A stretch of DNA of 64,000 nt. Origin: Cryphonectria parasitica EP155 (lineage: Eukaryota; Ascomycota; Sordariomycetes; Diaporthales; Cryphonectriaceae). A program made the translations under genes and the position numbers. Where the stretch lies: positions 2,598,759-2,662,758 of the forward strand of contig NW_024468911.1 of NCBI RefSeq assembly GCF_011745365.1, in the 5' to 3' direction. Each line of letters opens with the position of its first letter. Positions within the stretch are counted from its first letter, which is position 1. Under the pieces are notes generated by a model, which had not been told where the DNA came from, did no database searches, and saw only the letters and a program-made list of their open reading frames with translations. This document shows positions 35,619 through 47,100 of the stretch, in pieces.

Positions 35619-38501
35619 CTATTTGCCGTCGTCCCAGTCGGGGTTCTGTGAGTCTGATTAGCATCTTCTTCTACGACGTCAGATTAGAGCAACAATGGTC
35701 GGACATACCTTCTTCAGAATTACAAGACCCTCAAGCACATTGCTCACGCTGATGTACTCCTCATCCTCAAGCTCAGCACGCTCTCCATAGCCCAAGAGGA
35801 CCGGAGTGCTCTGTGTCTGCCAGCCAGTGATGGTCTTGGGTCGACCAGCCTGGCCCACGACATCGACAGCCTGACCGACACGTACATTTACGGTCAGTGG
35901 CTTGAGGTTCTCATCCAGGGTGACGAGGAACCGCGGGTGCATGGCTGTGACCAGGAAGTAGAGCAAGTAGTGCGAGTCCTTGGTGATGAAGAGCTTGGCG
36001 TCGATCATGGCCACAATGACCGCCAACAGACCAGCGGCGGAGACCCGTGACAGGATCTGGCGGTCAGTATGGAAGGGGCTGAGGGACATCGTGCCCTTGC
36101 CCATGTGCAGCAGGCCCTGTGCGATTCGCACCATGAACAGCGAATCCTTCTCACGATGATAGTAGCTTGCCAACTGGCGCAGCAGTTGTGCCAGCCGTGC
36201 GTTATTGGTGCCGGCGCCGAGGAGGCCCATGGCGAAGATGGCGTTAATCGCGACATCATTGTCGTTGTCGTGGCTGTATCGTGAAAGAGTATCGTAGACC
36301 TTCATCTGAGGGTTGCTGGGGCTGATCAAGCCCATTGCGAGGGGTACTGCCCGTCGGATGTTGGCCTCGCCGTAGTGCATTAAATGACCAAATTGACGAA
36401 GTACCATCTCTTGACCGACTTCCTCGCCCATCGCAATCAGACCAATACCCAGGACTGCATATGACTGCAGCAGCTCATCTCCCTTCTTCTCATCGGAGTC
36501 CTCCATGTGCTCGTTGCACATGTGCAGAAGCTCCTGGATCTTGAGCACAGCGCCAGTTCCGGCCCAGGCGCAGATCTCCACGAGAACAGCAGTCGCCTTG
36601 GCCGCAGGGTTCTCTATGACCTTGAGAAGTTCGAGAACTACGTCCACCTCTTCCTGCTTTCCAAAGTAGAGAAGGCCAAGTCCAAGAGCCATGAAACGGG
36701 TCCACTTGTCCTTTAGTTGGCTCTGGCGCTCCTCGTCCATCAGAGTGGTTATTATGGCCTCGGTTACATCTGAGTGTGAGGAGCCGACAAAGATCAAACC
36801 GCAGGCGAGGGCAGCCATGGCTGACACTTGCATGTCCTGGGTAGTGTCGGTAATGATGGGCAACAGCTTGTCAGCAAGCAGCTCCTCCTTGTTGGAACCG
36901 GCGTATGTGAGAGCGAGACCCATTATCGAGGTGACCCGGATCAAGGGGTTGGGGTTCTCCAATTTTTCAGATTCTGCAAGCAGGGCCATCACCGGCTCGG
37001 AGTCCATCTTGACGCCGGCGTTCATGATACCGATAGCCAGCATAGCACCGGCCACAATCTGAGGCTCATCAGCATAGGTGTACTTGTCGATCTTGTCCAA
37101 ACCGTTCTCGACATCCCACAGGAGCAGAGTCCCGAGGGATGCCACCGTCGACGTCATGCCCTCGTCCTTGGTTTTCCAAACCCAGCTGTTTGAGTCTTTG
37201 TCGGTTAGCATCATCTTGTCCTTGCCGAATCCAGCATTGACAAAGGCGTTGACGAAGCCTGAAGCCAGATTGTGGCGGGCCGAGTCAAGATTGGTCATGC
37301 CAGCCACGCGACTGCTCTCCAGATGGCTCTTGTAGATGTCATCAGTGGTCTTTGGGTCGAGAATGTTGAGCTCTTTGCCAAGAGTTTTGAAATGCTCCGA
37401 CATGCGCAGATTGCTGAGGCACTCTTGCACCTCTGGGTCATCCTCCTCGCACTCGAGCGATATCCGCTGCCTTGAGATGAGAAAGGCAAGCTGTTTCTTC
37501 AAGGTGGAGTCCGTGGTCGCCTCGAACTGCTTCTCAATGAGTTCAGTATCGTTGAGCCGGATAGCCAAGACCATAGCCTGGGTGGCTTGACCAAAGTCCT
37601 TATATATGTCATAAGCCACACGCAGGAAGACTTCGTTGTCAGGGTATGTGAGGAGGTTGACCATGGAGACCATGTACAAGCAGACCCGGGAATAGGTGTT
37701 GTCGTCGACGAATTCCGGAAGCCTCTCTATGATTTCGAGCTCGCTCATCAAGTCGACAGCATCGGCCTCCGCATTGCTCTTAAGGAAGAGGGGGACCAGA
37801 AGCAGTGCAAGATCAACGAGGTCGTCAGTTGACTCCTCTGCCGTAATCCTCTTTGCATAGACTTCGCCGATCTCCAAAGCGAGATGCCGGACGTACTCGT
37901 GCCCCCAAGAACCGATGTCTTGTGTAGGTGCTAACAGTCGATACTTCAGGGTGTCTTGTCGGTCCTCATCTGAGAAGGTCATTCCAATCACCGACAGTAC
38001 ATCTGCCAATGAAACCTTGTCATCGCCCGCGGGCCAATCTTCGTATAGCTTGGTCATTGTTTCGTAGTGTGGTCGGAGAAATTTCAATGGTTTTGGCACA
38101 GCGGTCATTGAGGATGTAGACGTCTTGATGAAGTTCTTCATGGCCTCCAAAGCCGGTTTGTAGAGCGAGGAGTCAGATTCCTGTTGCGACGGGTCAGCAC
38201 ACTTCTCCAAGAACATGTAATCAGGGGACAAGTTGTACTGTCAACCGCTCGACAAGCATGTCAAGCTCGCTCTTGAGCTGCTGGTCCTCCTCGCTGAGCT
38301 CTTCTGTGGCTATAGTGTGCGATACATTAGCTTGCGGTCGTGACGGCGAGGACGGCGGCGCATACACTCATCCTTCTCATCTTCCTTCTTTCCATTTGCT
38401 ATGGGCTTGCCATCTTTGTCCTTCTTGACTTCCTCGGGCTTGCCATTCTCGATCGCCTTGCCCTTGCCCTTGTCGGCGGCGGGCAGTTCGTCCTGAGCCA
38501 T
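35619..38501 (-). CDS. RPN1: 26S proteasome regulatory subunit RPN1
   Basis: Largest scaffold of the 19S base, docking ubiquitin-like shuttle factors and the deubiquitinase Ubp6. Exons in coding order are 38501-38366, 38309-38239, 38180-35709 and 35645-35619. All joins are GT-AG and in phase, giving 901 residues, near the human length. A charged Lys/Glu-rich N-terminus (about 1-46) precedes SEEDQQLKSELDMLVERL and the long helical body. The proteasome/cyclosome (PC) repeats lie in about 400-780, for example ALACGLIFVGSS, AVLGIGLIAMGEE and AIFAMGLLGAG. The last exon is only 27 nt and encodes NPDWDDGK plus stop. The second intron (38181-38238) restores the conserved LTESDSSLY junction. It is convergent with MLH1 and divergent from RIO2. 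Confidence 0.95.
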
Positions 38502-39129
38502 GGTAGATCTGCGGCGGGCTCAAAGGCACTCGTGAGTGGTGGGTCGTGAAGGCAGTAGTTACGCTCTGCCTTGTTCAGTAGCGAGCAAAAAGACAGGAAT
38601 CTGAAGCCCGAAGAGGAGTATGAGAAGAAATCGTCAGAGGTGAGCGTTCAGTTTGTAGTTTACAGACCGAAATTGGGAGTTTGTTGGATTTGACGGTGGT
38701 GTTGTTGATGCTGGGTAGAAGAAGCTTTGTAAACCAGCCGCAGCTTAGCTTTCCCCCGAGACTGGTTTACGCGAGGCCTTGCCGCCTAGCGATGGCAAGC
38801 AAGTCATAGGTGTCAGGGATGTCCTCGCTGAGTCAGCTATACCTATCTAATCTTGATAAGATAGAATCCTGGTTCAACTCGCCTTCTGGTCTGGAAATTT
38901 TGGAGGGGTATTCCTCATCAGCATTTCACGGTTCGCTTTGCTAGTGGACGAATATTGCTGAAAGCTTTCGAGACATCGATACACACCGCACATCTGCCTG
39001 CAATAGCCCGATAGAAATTCAGTTGGTACTCTGAAAATACCCTTCAACAGTGGAAGGCCTGTCTTGCGCAGGCTGCACTTGAACTTTCCGACAACTACCT
39101 TTCACGACCACCACACAAAGACCGGCAAT
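38502..39129. promoter_or_regulatory. Bidirectional promoter region of RPN1 and RIO2
   Basis: 628-bp divergent spacer. It contains a GAAATTTT (38894-38901) and a CTCATC (complement GATGAG, 38914-38919), resembling the RRPE and PAC elements of ribosome-biogenesis promoters, about 210-235 bases upstream of RIO2. No proteasome-type (PACE) box was seen on the RPN1 side. Confidence 0.45.
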
Positions 39130-40456
39130 ATGAAGTTGGACACCAAGGCTATGCGCCACCTCACATCCGAGGACTGGCGGGTTCTCACAGCAGTACGTAT
39201 CTACTGTTCTGACCTCCACATCAACCATACTGACCACCGGTCTTTAAAAGGTAGAAATGGGCTCCAAGAACCACGAGATCGTCCCAACGCCCCTCATTGA
39301 AAAGATCGCCCGTCTTCGCGGGGGCAGCAGCGGCGTACACAAGTCCATTAGTAACCTGGCTAAGAATGGGCTGATAGGTCGCGTCAAAGAGGCCAAATAC
39401 GACGGTTACCGCCTGACCTACGGCGGGCTCGACTATCTCGCCCTACATACGTACTCCTCCCGCAAGGAAGTCTACAGCGTCGGTAGCCGTATCGGCGTGG
39501 GCAAGGAGAGCGACATCATGATGGTGGCAGACGAAAAGGGGCGGCAGAAGGTGCTGAAGATCCACAGATTAGGCCGAATTTCGTTCCGGACCGTCAAGAC
39601 GAATCGGGATTACCTGAAAAGGAGGCAGGGCGGCTCCTGGATGTACCTGTCACGACTGTCGGCCATGAAGGAGTATGCGTTCATGCAGGCGCTGGCGGAG
39701 GAAGGCTTCCCTGTGCCGGACCCTGTGGCTCAGTCGAGACATACTGTTGTCATGTCATTCATCGATTCGTATCCTCTGCGACAAATATCAGCAGTCCCAG
39801 ACCCCGCGAACCTGTACGCGGATCTGATCTCGCTGATATTACGACTTGCGAAACACGGGCTGATTCATGGCGACTTCAACGAGTTCAACATCTTGATTAA
39901 GGAGGAGAACGCTGCTGCGGCATCAGAAGAACAAACGGGAGGGGCCGAAGACGCAGAGACAAGCGGGGCGGCAGTGCTGACGCCTATTCTTATTGATTTT
40001 CCCCAGATGGTCTCAATGGACCATCAAAATGCGGAGATGTACTTCGACAGGGACGTCAACTGCGTGAAGAGGTTCTTTGAGAGGAAGTTCCACTTCGTCG
40101 ACACGGCACCAGGCCCATTCTACAAGGACGCCAAGAAGACCGTGGGCAAGGACGGTGCTAGGAGGATAGATGTTGCTGTAGAAGCTTCGGGTTTCACAAA
40201 GAAGATGACGAAGGACTTAGAGGCTGCTATCAGAGAGCAAGCAGGATCCAAAGATGAGGACGGCGAAGGCGACGAGGATTCGTCAGATATGGATGGGGAA
40301 GGTTTCGACACGGAAGAAGAAGATGATGATGCCGCGGGCACTGATGGTAACCTTGGCCTTCAGAACGATTCCGCTGCCACGGCCGAGAGTGAACACGGAG
40401 ACACAATCGAGACAGCTGATACGTTAGAGAGATTAAAGATCACGGCTGCACCGTAA
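39130..40456 (+). CDS. RIO2: Atypical serine kinase/ATPase RIO2
   Basis: Required for cytoplasmic maturation of the 40S ribosomal subunit (20S pre-rRNA processing). Exons 39130-39192 and 39251-40456 (58-nt intron, phase 0) give 422 residues. The N-terminal winged helix (about 1-95) is followed by the RIO kinase domain: nucleotide-binding loop IGVGKESDI, catalytic loop HGDFNEFN with Asp229, and the metal-binding loop LIDFPQM. The C-terminal 100 residues are acidic (EDGEGDEDSSDMDGE and similar) and disordered, usual for fungal RIO2. An acidic insert of about 25 residues separates HGDFNEFN from the metal loop. The start at 39130 restores the conserved MKLD...RHLTSEDWRVL beginning. Confidence 0.96.
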
Positions 40457-41006
40457 CCTCTGTGATCAATTCATTGAAATACCACGAGTCTTTACGAAGA
40501 CTGCAAACTATACATTCCATTGGTCCAATGCATCTCGTGCCATCCGCGACCTTTGACGATCACATCAATCAGAAGATTTTCTTAAGAAAAAATAAGTGGG
40601 ATTGCTATGACGACTTCCATGAATCTATATTGCCCTTGCCTGACGATCCTTGCTGCAGCACACAAGGTACAAACAACGGAGAAAAGTGCTATGGTACAAA
40701 AGGACGAAATTGGTGATGATGTATGCACTCAACTTCCCTGCTCTATTTGCCGAAGAAAGCATTCTTCCGTATCATTTGGACAGCCCAGCTCTGGCGCGTG
40801 TTAACCGACATACTTTCCGACGATAAGACCAGAGTGTGTGTAAGAGAGGACACCAAAATTTCGAACCCAGCTGACATCGAACGACCTCCACAAGTCTTTG
40901 AGAATAAGGCTGTTGTTGATGCTGAAAATTATGTCTGGAGTGCTGTCGTCGAGAGAGTGTGATTCACAGAGTGTGAAGGATGATGGCCAGAAAGAGTCGT
41001 GTTCTT
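40457..41006. other. Convergent spacer between RIO2 and the RRM gene
   Basis: AT-richer DNA containing two 3' UTRs. No gene seen. Confidence 0.55.
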
Positions 41007-43048
41007 CTAGGCAGCCTCCTTCTTGGTGATGGGAGACGAGTGAGACTTGCGGTCGGTGGGGGTGCCAGCGACCGTCATGCCCTCATCGGCAGATCCATCA
41101 TTGGAGGAAGTGGGACCCGTACCCTGCCTAAAGATGGTAGTCAGCACCCTGGACTCTCATCGGGAACAGAGAATTTGCCGCGACATACTCCTGCTGAAGG
41201 CCGGGGACCAGGTGGGCATTTCCGCTCTTGGTGGCAAGCACATTGCGGTACTGGGTGCGGTCGGCGCGCCTACAAATTGTTAGCTGGAAACGAAGGAGAG
41301 GGCTTATGAAAAGCGCATCTCAAGTGAATTGGCTTACTCAGAGAAGCGGGGAGAACGGTTCCAATTTCCCTGCGTGTTGTAGATCGAGGGGCTAATACCA
41401 ACAGCCATGGTTCCGTAGGCACCGATATTGTACTCGTTGGTACGGTACTGGCGGCGCTCGGCAGTGATACGCTTCAACTCCTTCTGGGCAGGAGTGTCGG
41501 CATAGCGGACCTGCATTAGGAAGCACTCATCACCGATGGCCTGGCCGTGAAAGCGCTTGATGATCTCCTCACAAACGTCACGAGACTCGAAACTGGCAAG
41601 ACTCGTTAGTTCTCCGAAATCGAAACAGCTGTAGATTGGGCGACTCACCGAGCGAATCCGACACCGCGGCTATTGCCCATGCTGTCGCGCAGGATCTTGC
41701 TGGACAGGATCTGGTAGGGCTCGAAGATGGCAACCAGTTGCTAAAAATAGTCAATTTTTGAGTAGAATAATCTTTCAAGGGCGGAGAACTGACAGCCTCG
41801 GTGATCGACTTTGGAAGATTGGAAATGTAGAGATTGGTAGAGCCCTCATCACCCTCAGCCTTCAGTCGGGCATTGAAGCTCTCCTGTGCCATTTGGTGTC
41901 AGTCAATCATCATGAATTCGTTCGACACCTGATTCTCACCCGAGCAAAACCGACCTCGTAGCCGAGGAGGTAGAAACCCTGGATGCACTTCTCCGAGTCA
42001 CGGACGTCCTTGAATTTGGCAAAACCGAAGCTATACAATATCAGCGGGCTGGAGAACGAGAAACATTGTGGCGTGGGGAGAGAAAGACTTACCCCTTGCA
42101 GGCTCCCGTAGCCGTGTCAATGATGGCTTTGCTCTGCTCAACCTCTCCGAAACGGGCAGCATACTTGGACAGCAGATCATCATCGGTGGTAGGGTGCAGG
42201 CCGCGGATATAGACGTTTTTGTTTCCCTCGATGCGGTTCTCGAGGCACTGCTCAAGAGTCTTGCGCTGCTCAGGCGTAGTGAAGACGGCTGGAACGGCAG
42301 CAGGGATGGGAGGGTCCTGCTCAACAAGAGCCTGCAGCTCAGCCTCGGCGACACGCTTGCCCTTGGTAGTGACAGGACCAATGACTCCAGATACAGCAAA
42401 CTGCTGGGGGGAAGGAGTGGTGTAGCTGGAGCGGTCCGCGGAGATGACGCGAGGAATGTTGTGACGGTCCGATGTGGCTCCGAAGAAGGGAGTACCGGGA
42501 GTGGACTCAGTCGCGGTCGTGGAGTAGGAGGCACGGCGGTTGTCGAGACCCGGAACATCACGCAGTCCACCGCGGTCGACGCGGTCATTGTACGTGGCGG
42601 GGCGGCTAGGGGTGTAGGGCACCATAAAAGGACCATAGGTACCAGGGACATTGCTCTGAGGCAGGAATTGGCCACCGGGAGGGAAGGTCTCAGTAAGCTG
42701 GGGCACAGTCAGGTTGTAGTTGTGGCCACCAAAGCCAGAATAGACAAGAGGGGGATTATGATTATCAGCAGGCAGGAAGCTGTTGGCAGGCAGGCCAAGG
42801 GCAGCAGGGCCCTGATGCATGTTGGCGTTGGCCATGCCAAGGGTGTTGAAGTGATTGACAAGACCACCAAGGGCATCGGGGTTGGCAGCTTGGTAGTGCA
42901 TGCCTCGAGAAGCACCACCATTGTCAACAGCACCTTGGCCACCAGCCTGGCCAACAGCGCCCTGGGGAGGGACGTAGGCAGGGCCAACACCAGGGTGTCC
43001 CTGATTATTTCCGTCGGAGACCATGACTGTAGGATTGTGGTAAGACAT
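41007..43048 (-). CDS. RNA-binding protein with two RRM domains (RBMS/MSSP-like)
   Basis: Predicted post-transcriptional regulator. Seven exons in coding order: 43048-42093, 42030-41940, 41883-41794, 41740-41649, 41592-41338, 41269-41189, 41127-41007. All borders are GT-AG and in phase, giving 561 residues. The first 275 residues are low-complexity (Gly, Asn, Pro, Ser and Thr) and likely disordered. RRM1 (about 276-349) has RNP2 VYIRGL and RNP1 KGFGFAKF. RRM2 (about 364-444) has RNP2 LYISNL and RNP1 RGVGFARF; introns interrupt both domains. The paired-RRM arrangement resembles metazoan RBMS and fission-yeast Msa1/Nrd1-type proteins, but orthology is not established here. ATG 43048 is used because the frame further upstream has no ATG. 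A long upstream region (about 4 kb) suggests complex regulation. Confidence 0.9.
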
Positions 43049-46000
43049 GGTCAGTTCCTGTGAGGTGATTTGAGAGTTAGCTTCTGGCCAGTGTCTGAAA
43101 GTAGATGGTGTCTCGGAGTGCTGAGGGGTCAGGTGAGGCAACAGTGTAGTAATAGGCTGCGCAAGATGCTATCGCCATCAAGCATTCAGTTGGTGTTTGG
43201 AAGCTCAGGGATGGAAGCGTGGAGGATACTCAGCCTAAGCCCAGTGCCCCTTAGAAGACACGCATTGTGTGATGCGATCCATAGATATGGGAATAATTGA
43301 GCACAAACCTTGAATGTATCGATGTGGATATTATCAAAGCTGTAGAGAATGTGTCAGTGCCGATGATGAAGATCAGCAACCAGTACAGGCTAAAATTCGA
43401 AGGAGGTCCCTGGGCCAGAGATTGGTGAGGGATAGGATGAAGGGTAGAGGGAGAAGGGGTGCAGGTAGATCGGTGGACCAAGATGTACGTTTTGGCAAAG
43501 TGGGAAAGGCAGATGGTCAAATGTTTGGATGGTGGAAGACAGACAGTTGTTTGTTTGGGAACGCGCCAGCAGCGCGTGTCAAGTAATTGGGCGTGGATGG
43601 CGGTGGATGGTTTTTGGGATGACAAGGTGGGAGTGAAAGCTGGGCAGCGCGAGAGAAAGGGTGCAAAGTATGTGGATTGACTCTCGTCGTCAGGCGAGGG
43701 GATTGTGACTTGCGTGAGGCACACTGATCAGATGGAGCTCACCTTGCCGCCACGAGTTGCTCTTCGTACAGAGCTGTTGATGTGAACAGAAGGTTCGAGA
43801 CCCTGGGCTCGAGTAGGAGGCAGAAGTGGAACAGCAGTGCTCACACCTCGAGGAAGGAAGATTGTATGTCTGAGGCAAAGGGGACCTGGCGATGAGACGA
43901 TGTGATGAAGCGAGCGCAGTGGGGGTTAAGATGGACTGAACTGATCAAGCTATGGAGCAAGATTGTTGAAGTGATTGTGACAATGGCTGTGATGTTTGGT
44001 AGAGAGGAGGGGAAAGGAGAGGAAACGAGGGGATGGCTTGGAAGAGGAGAGAGAAGTAAATACCTTTTGGACAAGATCGACAACAACAATGCTCAAGCAT
44101 AAGAATGTATCAAGGGAGCTGCGATGATGCAGATGCCCAGCAAGTTAATAGTAACTCCTTCCACGAGAGGGGAATGTTGAAGGATGCCAGTAAGCTCGAG
44201 ATGGCAGGTGAAAGAAAGAACGGCTACCTGGAGGCTCAAAACAAAATTGGTACAGGAAGGGACGAAGTTGGCTGGCCCACAATCAAAGGCGCTGGCAGCT
44301 GGCAGCTGTCGATTGCACTTGCAATTCACGAGACCACCACCGAGTTCCAGACCTGGCACAGCGAATAAGGTATGGCCACCCCGATGATAGACAATCCCTT
44401 TACCTCAAAGCTGGTCTTGTCTCTTCCAATGAAACCCTTCAGCTCAATTGGACGTGATTTATACTCCCGCACCTCTGATATCTCACTCGGTTTCCACCTT
44501 TTGCAGCTCTGGATGGAGACGAAGGGTGTCAGATACGGCTTCTGCTTGGACTCGTGTAGCAAGGTTGCAACCTTCCTCGCACGAACAACATACCTGAAGA
44601 AGAGCTTGAGGGACCACGAACAGTCAGTGCTTCTTTCCTGTCGCGTTGCCTGCGTGGTCCTGGTTCTTGGTGATCCCTAAAATGGTCGAGGACTTTCAAC
44701 TATCCAGCCTATTCGCTGCCTGGGACTGGGCTCCTTCAGAGAATCGAACAATCCTGCGAATTGGACCTGCACTCAGAACGACGGGCGCCTGCGTAAAATG
44801 TCGATGTCGACTTCAAGTGATATATCCGCCAAGTCATAGACGAATTCCGGCACTCTTCCTGAACATGCGGCCGAGGGAAGCGGGACGAAGAACGAAGACC
44901 ACAACGCGGGGACGGTGCTCTCATAACAATACTCGGTCGGATTTTCCGTCGAGGACCTCCGACCGTCGACAAGGATAAGACGATAAATGAAGCAGATGGG
45001 CCGAGGGGGAGGACAGAGCCTTTATGGGTGATTTGCACACACATGCGCGCGCGCACACACACACAAGCGGTCAAGAGCGCCTCTCACGTACATCCCCGGC
45101 CTAGCGAGGCAAGGCGAGCCACAAGCACGCGTTCTTGATCCAGCAGAGGCCCGTCTCGCACACTCTAGTCCGTCCACCCAGGCCCTGCAGACGGGATGAA
45201 GGGAATGAAGGGGGGGGGGGGGGCGTGTGGCTTCACGACAAAAGCTCACGGACCTCTCCAGACATGAACGCGGCAGGAGAGATCAGCCCAAGAGGGGCAG
45301 AAACCACCATCACTGGAGCAACCATCACTGGAACAACCATCACTGGCATCGACCTGCTCCAGTCAGGATCCAATAGCATCCTACGGCGTCCGGTGTGGCT
45401 TTCACATACTCAAGAGGTGACATGTCGGTCTGATGGATCCTGCCCCTGCCTGTCAAGGGGGACCCTGAGCCGCAGCGCCAGCGGCGAAGTCCATACATGG
45501 GTAAACTGCGTGTGAGGCTTGAAATAGGGATGCACAAGATCTTTCCTCGTGCATCTCGGGATGGAGCTGTCTCAGACATGCTCCTCCGAGTGGCTTGAGG
45601 TGTCTTGCCCAGCTCCTCTCCGCTCGAAGCCTGAAAAGCAATTTCTCAGCATGGTATGTAGACCTTTGTGGTCTGCTTCCCAGCTGATGAGATGAGGGAA
45701 CGAATTTGATACTGCCGAACCATTGGCACCAGATGGCAAATTTTCTAGTCATATGGCAAGCAAGCAGTTGCAATCAAGCGTCTCGCCGAAGACATCGCAG
45801 ACAGCAATCACGTCTCAGACCACATTTTCTGTACCTGCACTTGCAGACCCGCGGTCAACGCCCTATTCGTGGGACGGGAGAGGAAATAGCAACTATGCCC
45901 CATTCGTCCGAGGCGCACCAATCGGTACATCCTTGCGATCGTGGGCAGATGCAGCGGCAGATCGAGTTCTCAGGCAGCCGGAGAGAAGAGATCATTGGAG

Positions 46001-47100
46001 GGTGTTGCAGATAGATGCTTGACGATATGGTTGTGCTCACGCAGGATTATCCGGGCGGAAAGAAATCGGCGAGCTCTTACTATCCACAAAACCCCGGCCC
46101 GAATCCTTCAGCTCCGGACTCATGAAAATTGGGCTCGCAGCCTAAGCATGCTGTATAGATACACAGACACCGTATGAAGAAAGCTCAGTATTGAGACCTC
46201 CCTTGCCTTCGTTCTGCAATAAGAAAACAGATCATTTCATTCATCCCTCCCCCCCCCCCCCGGGAATGCCCTCCGCACTCTACAACCGCTGTCTCACATA
46301 GGGCAATGCGCGTCTTTAACCTATAGCTGGATTGGAGAATCGTGCGGATGGATGGCTGAATGCTAGACTCCCCAGTTGGAAAAAGGAACTAGACAGAGCA
46401 GCAATAATGGTCTCAGACGCAAAGTGAAGCGAAGGAGCAGAGCGTTGAGAGCACAAGGGTATGGCTTTTGCCTTTCTTGCATTCGTTTCTTTTCTTTCCT
46501 CCCTTTTAGCTTGTTTTAAATCAATCTATTCTTTCCACTAGGCGAGTTAGAGACGAAAGACAGATGTGCTGCCCGTCACTTGACCCGAAGTTCCTGCCTA
46601 CTGTCCTGTGGAGCTCAAGCTAGAGGTCATCCCAATGGGGCTCCCCATTTGGAACACCAGGACTTGACATCACAGGGGTAATATGCTGTGCTTTCGTCTA
46701 GACCAATGGAGCCACAGTCCTCGCAGAACTGTTCTTCCCCGTCATCGCTGTTTGGGCTAGCTGGGAGTAGATGCTGCGGGTTATGATTTACAAAAGAACG
46801 TCTCCATTTCCTCGAAAAGATTTCCGTCGCTCGTAGACAGCACCGCACAAGAACAAACTGATCCACTGATTGTATAGACATTTTACCGGCAATATATTGG
46901 GCATCTCCCTGGGTCAAAATTGGATGAATGTCCTTCTAAGAAAACCTCAAGAGTAGCACATGATGCCCGCCAGGACTCCTGTATTCCAAAATGACAACCC
47001 CCCCCCCCTTCCCATGCACGCAAAACGTGTCGCTGTGGTTTCTGCACGAAATTCCATTCGCTTGGCTGCAGATAAGAATCAGGGAACGAAAACGTCTCTT
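43049..47100. other. 4-kb region upstream of the RRM gene
   Basis: No gene supported. The first kilobase (43049-44100, read on the minus strand) is C/T-rich in the direction of transcription and probably transcribed as leader. Also present: (CA)n at 45053-45064, G runs at 45210-45223, a 15-bp triplicated repeat at 45306-45350, and C runs at about 46249-46261 and 46998-47008. The right end is the 3' flank of the P450 reductase gene. Confidence 0.5.
45306..45350. repeat. Three tandem 15-bp repeats
   Basis: ACCATCACTGGAGCA, ACCATCACTGGAACA and ACCATCACTGGCATC in direct succession. The length is a multiple of three and reads as (TITG)-type repeats in one open frame, but that frame has no other coding features. 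Confidence 0.9.

Noticed and set aside
42068..43063. 331-codon open frame on the + strand across the first exon of the RRM gene
   Set aside because: It is the antisense shadow of the low-complexity N-terminal exon. The minus-strand reading has two RRM domains and six in-phase introns, while the + product has no recognisable domain.
43049..43141. Possible 31-residue N-terminal extension of the RRM protein
   Set aside because: The frame begins with TTG and no ATG lies upstream of 43048 in it.
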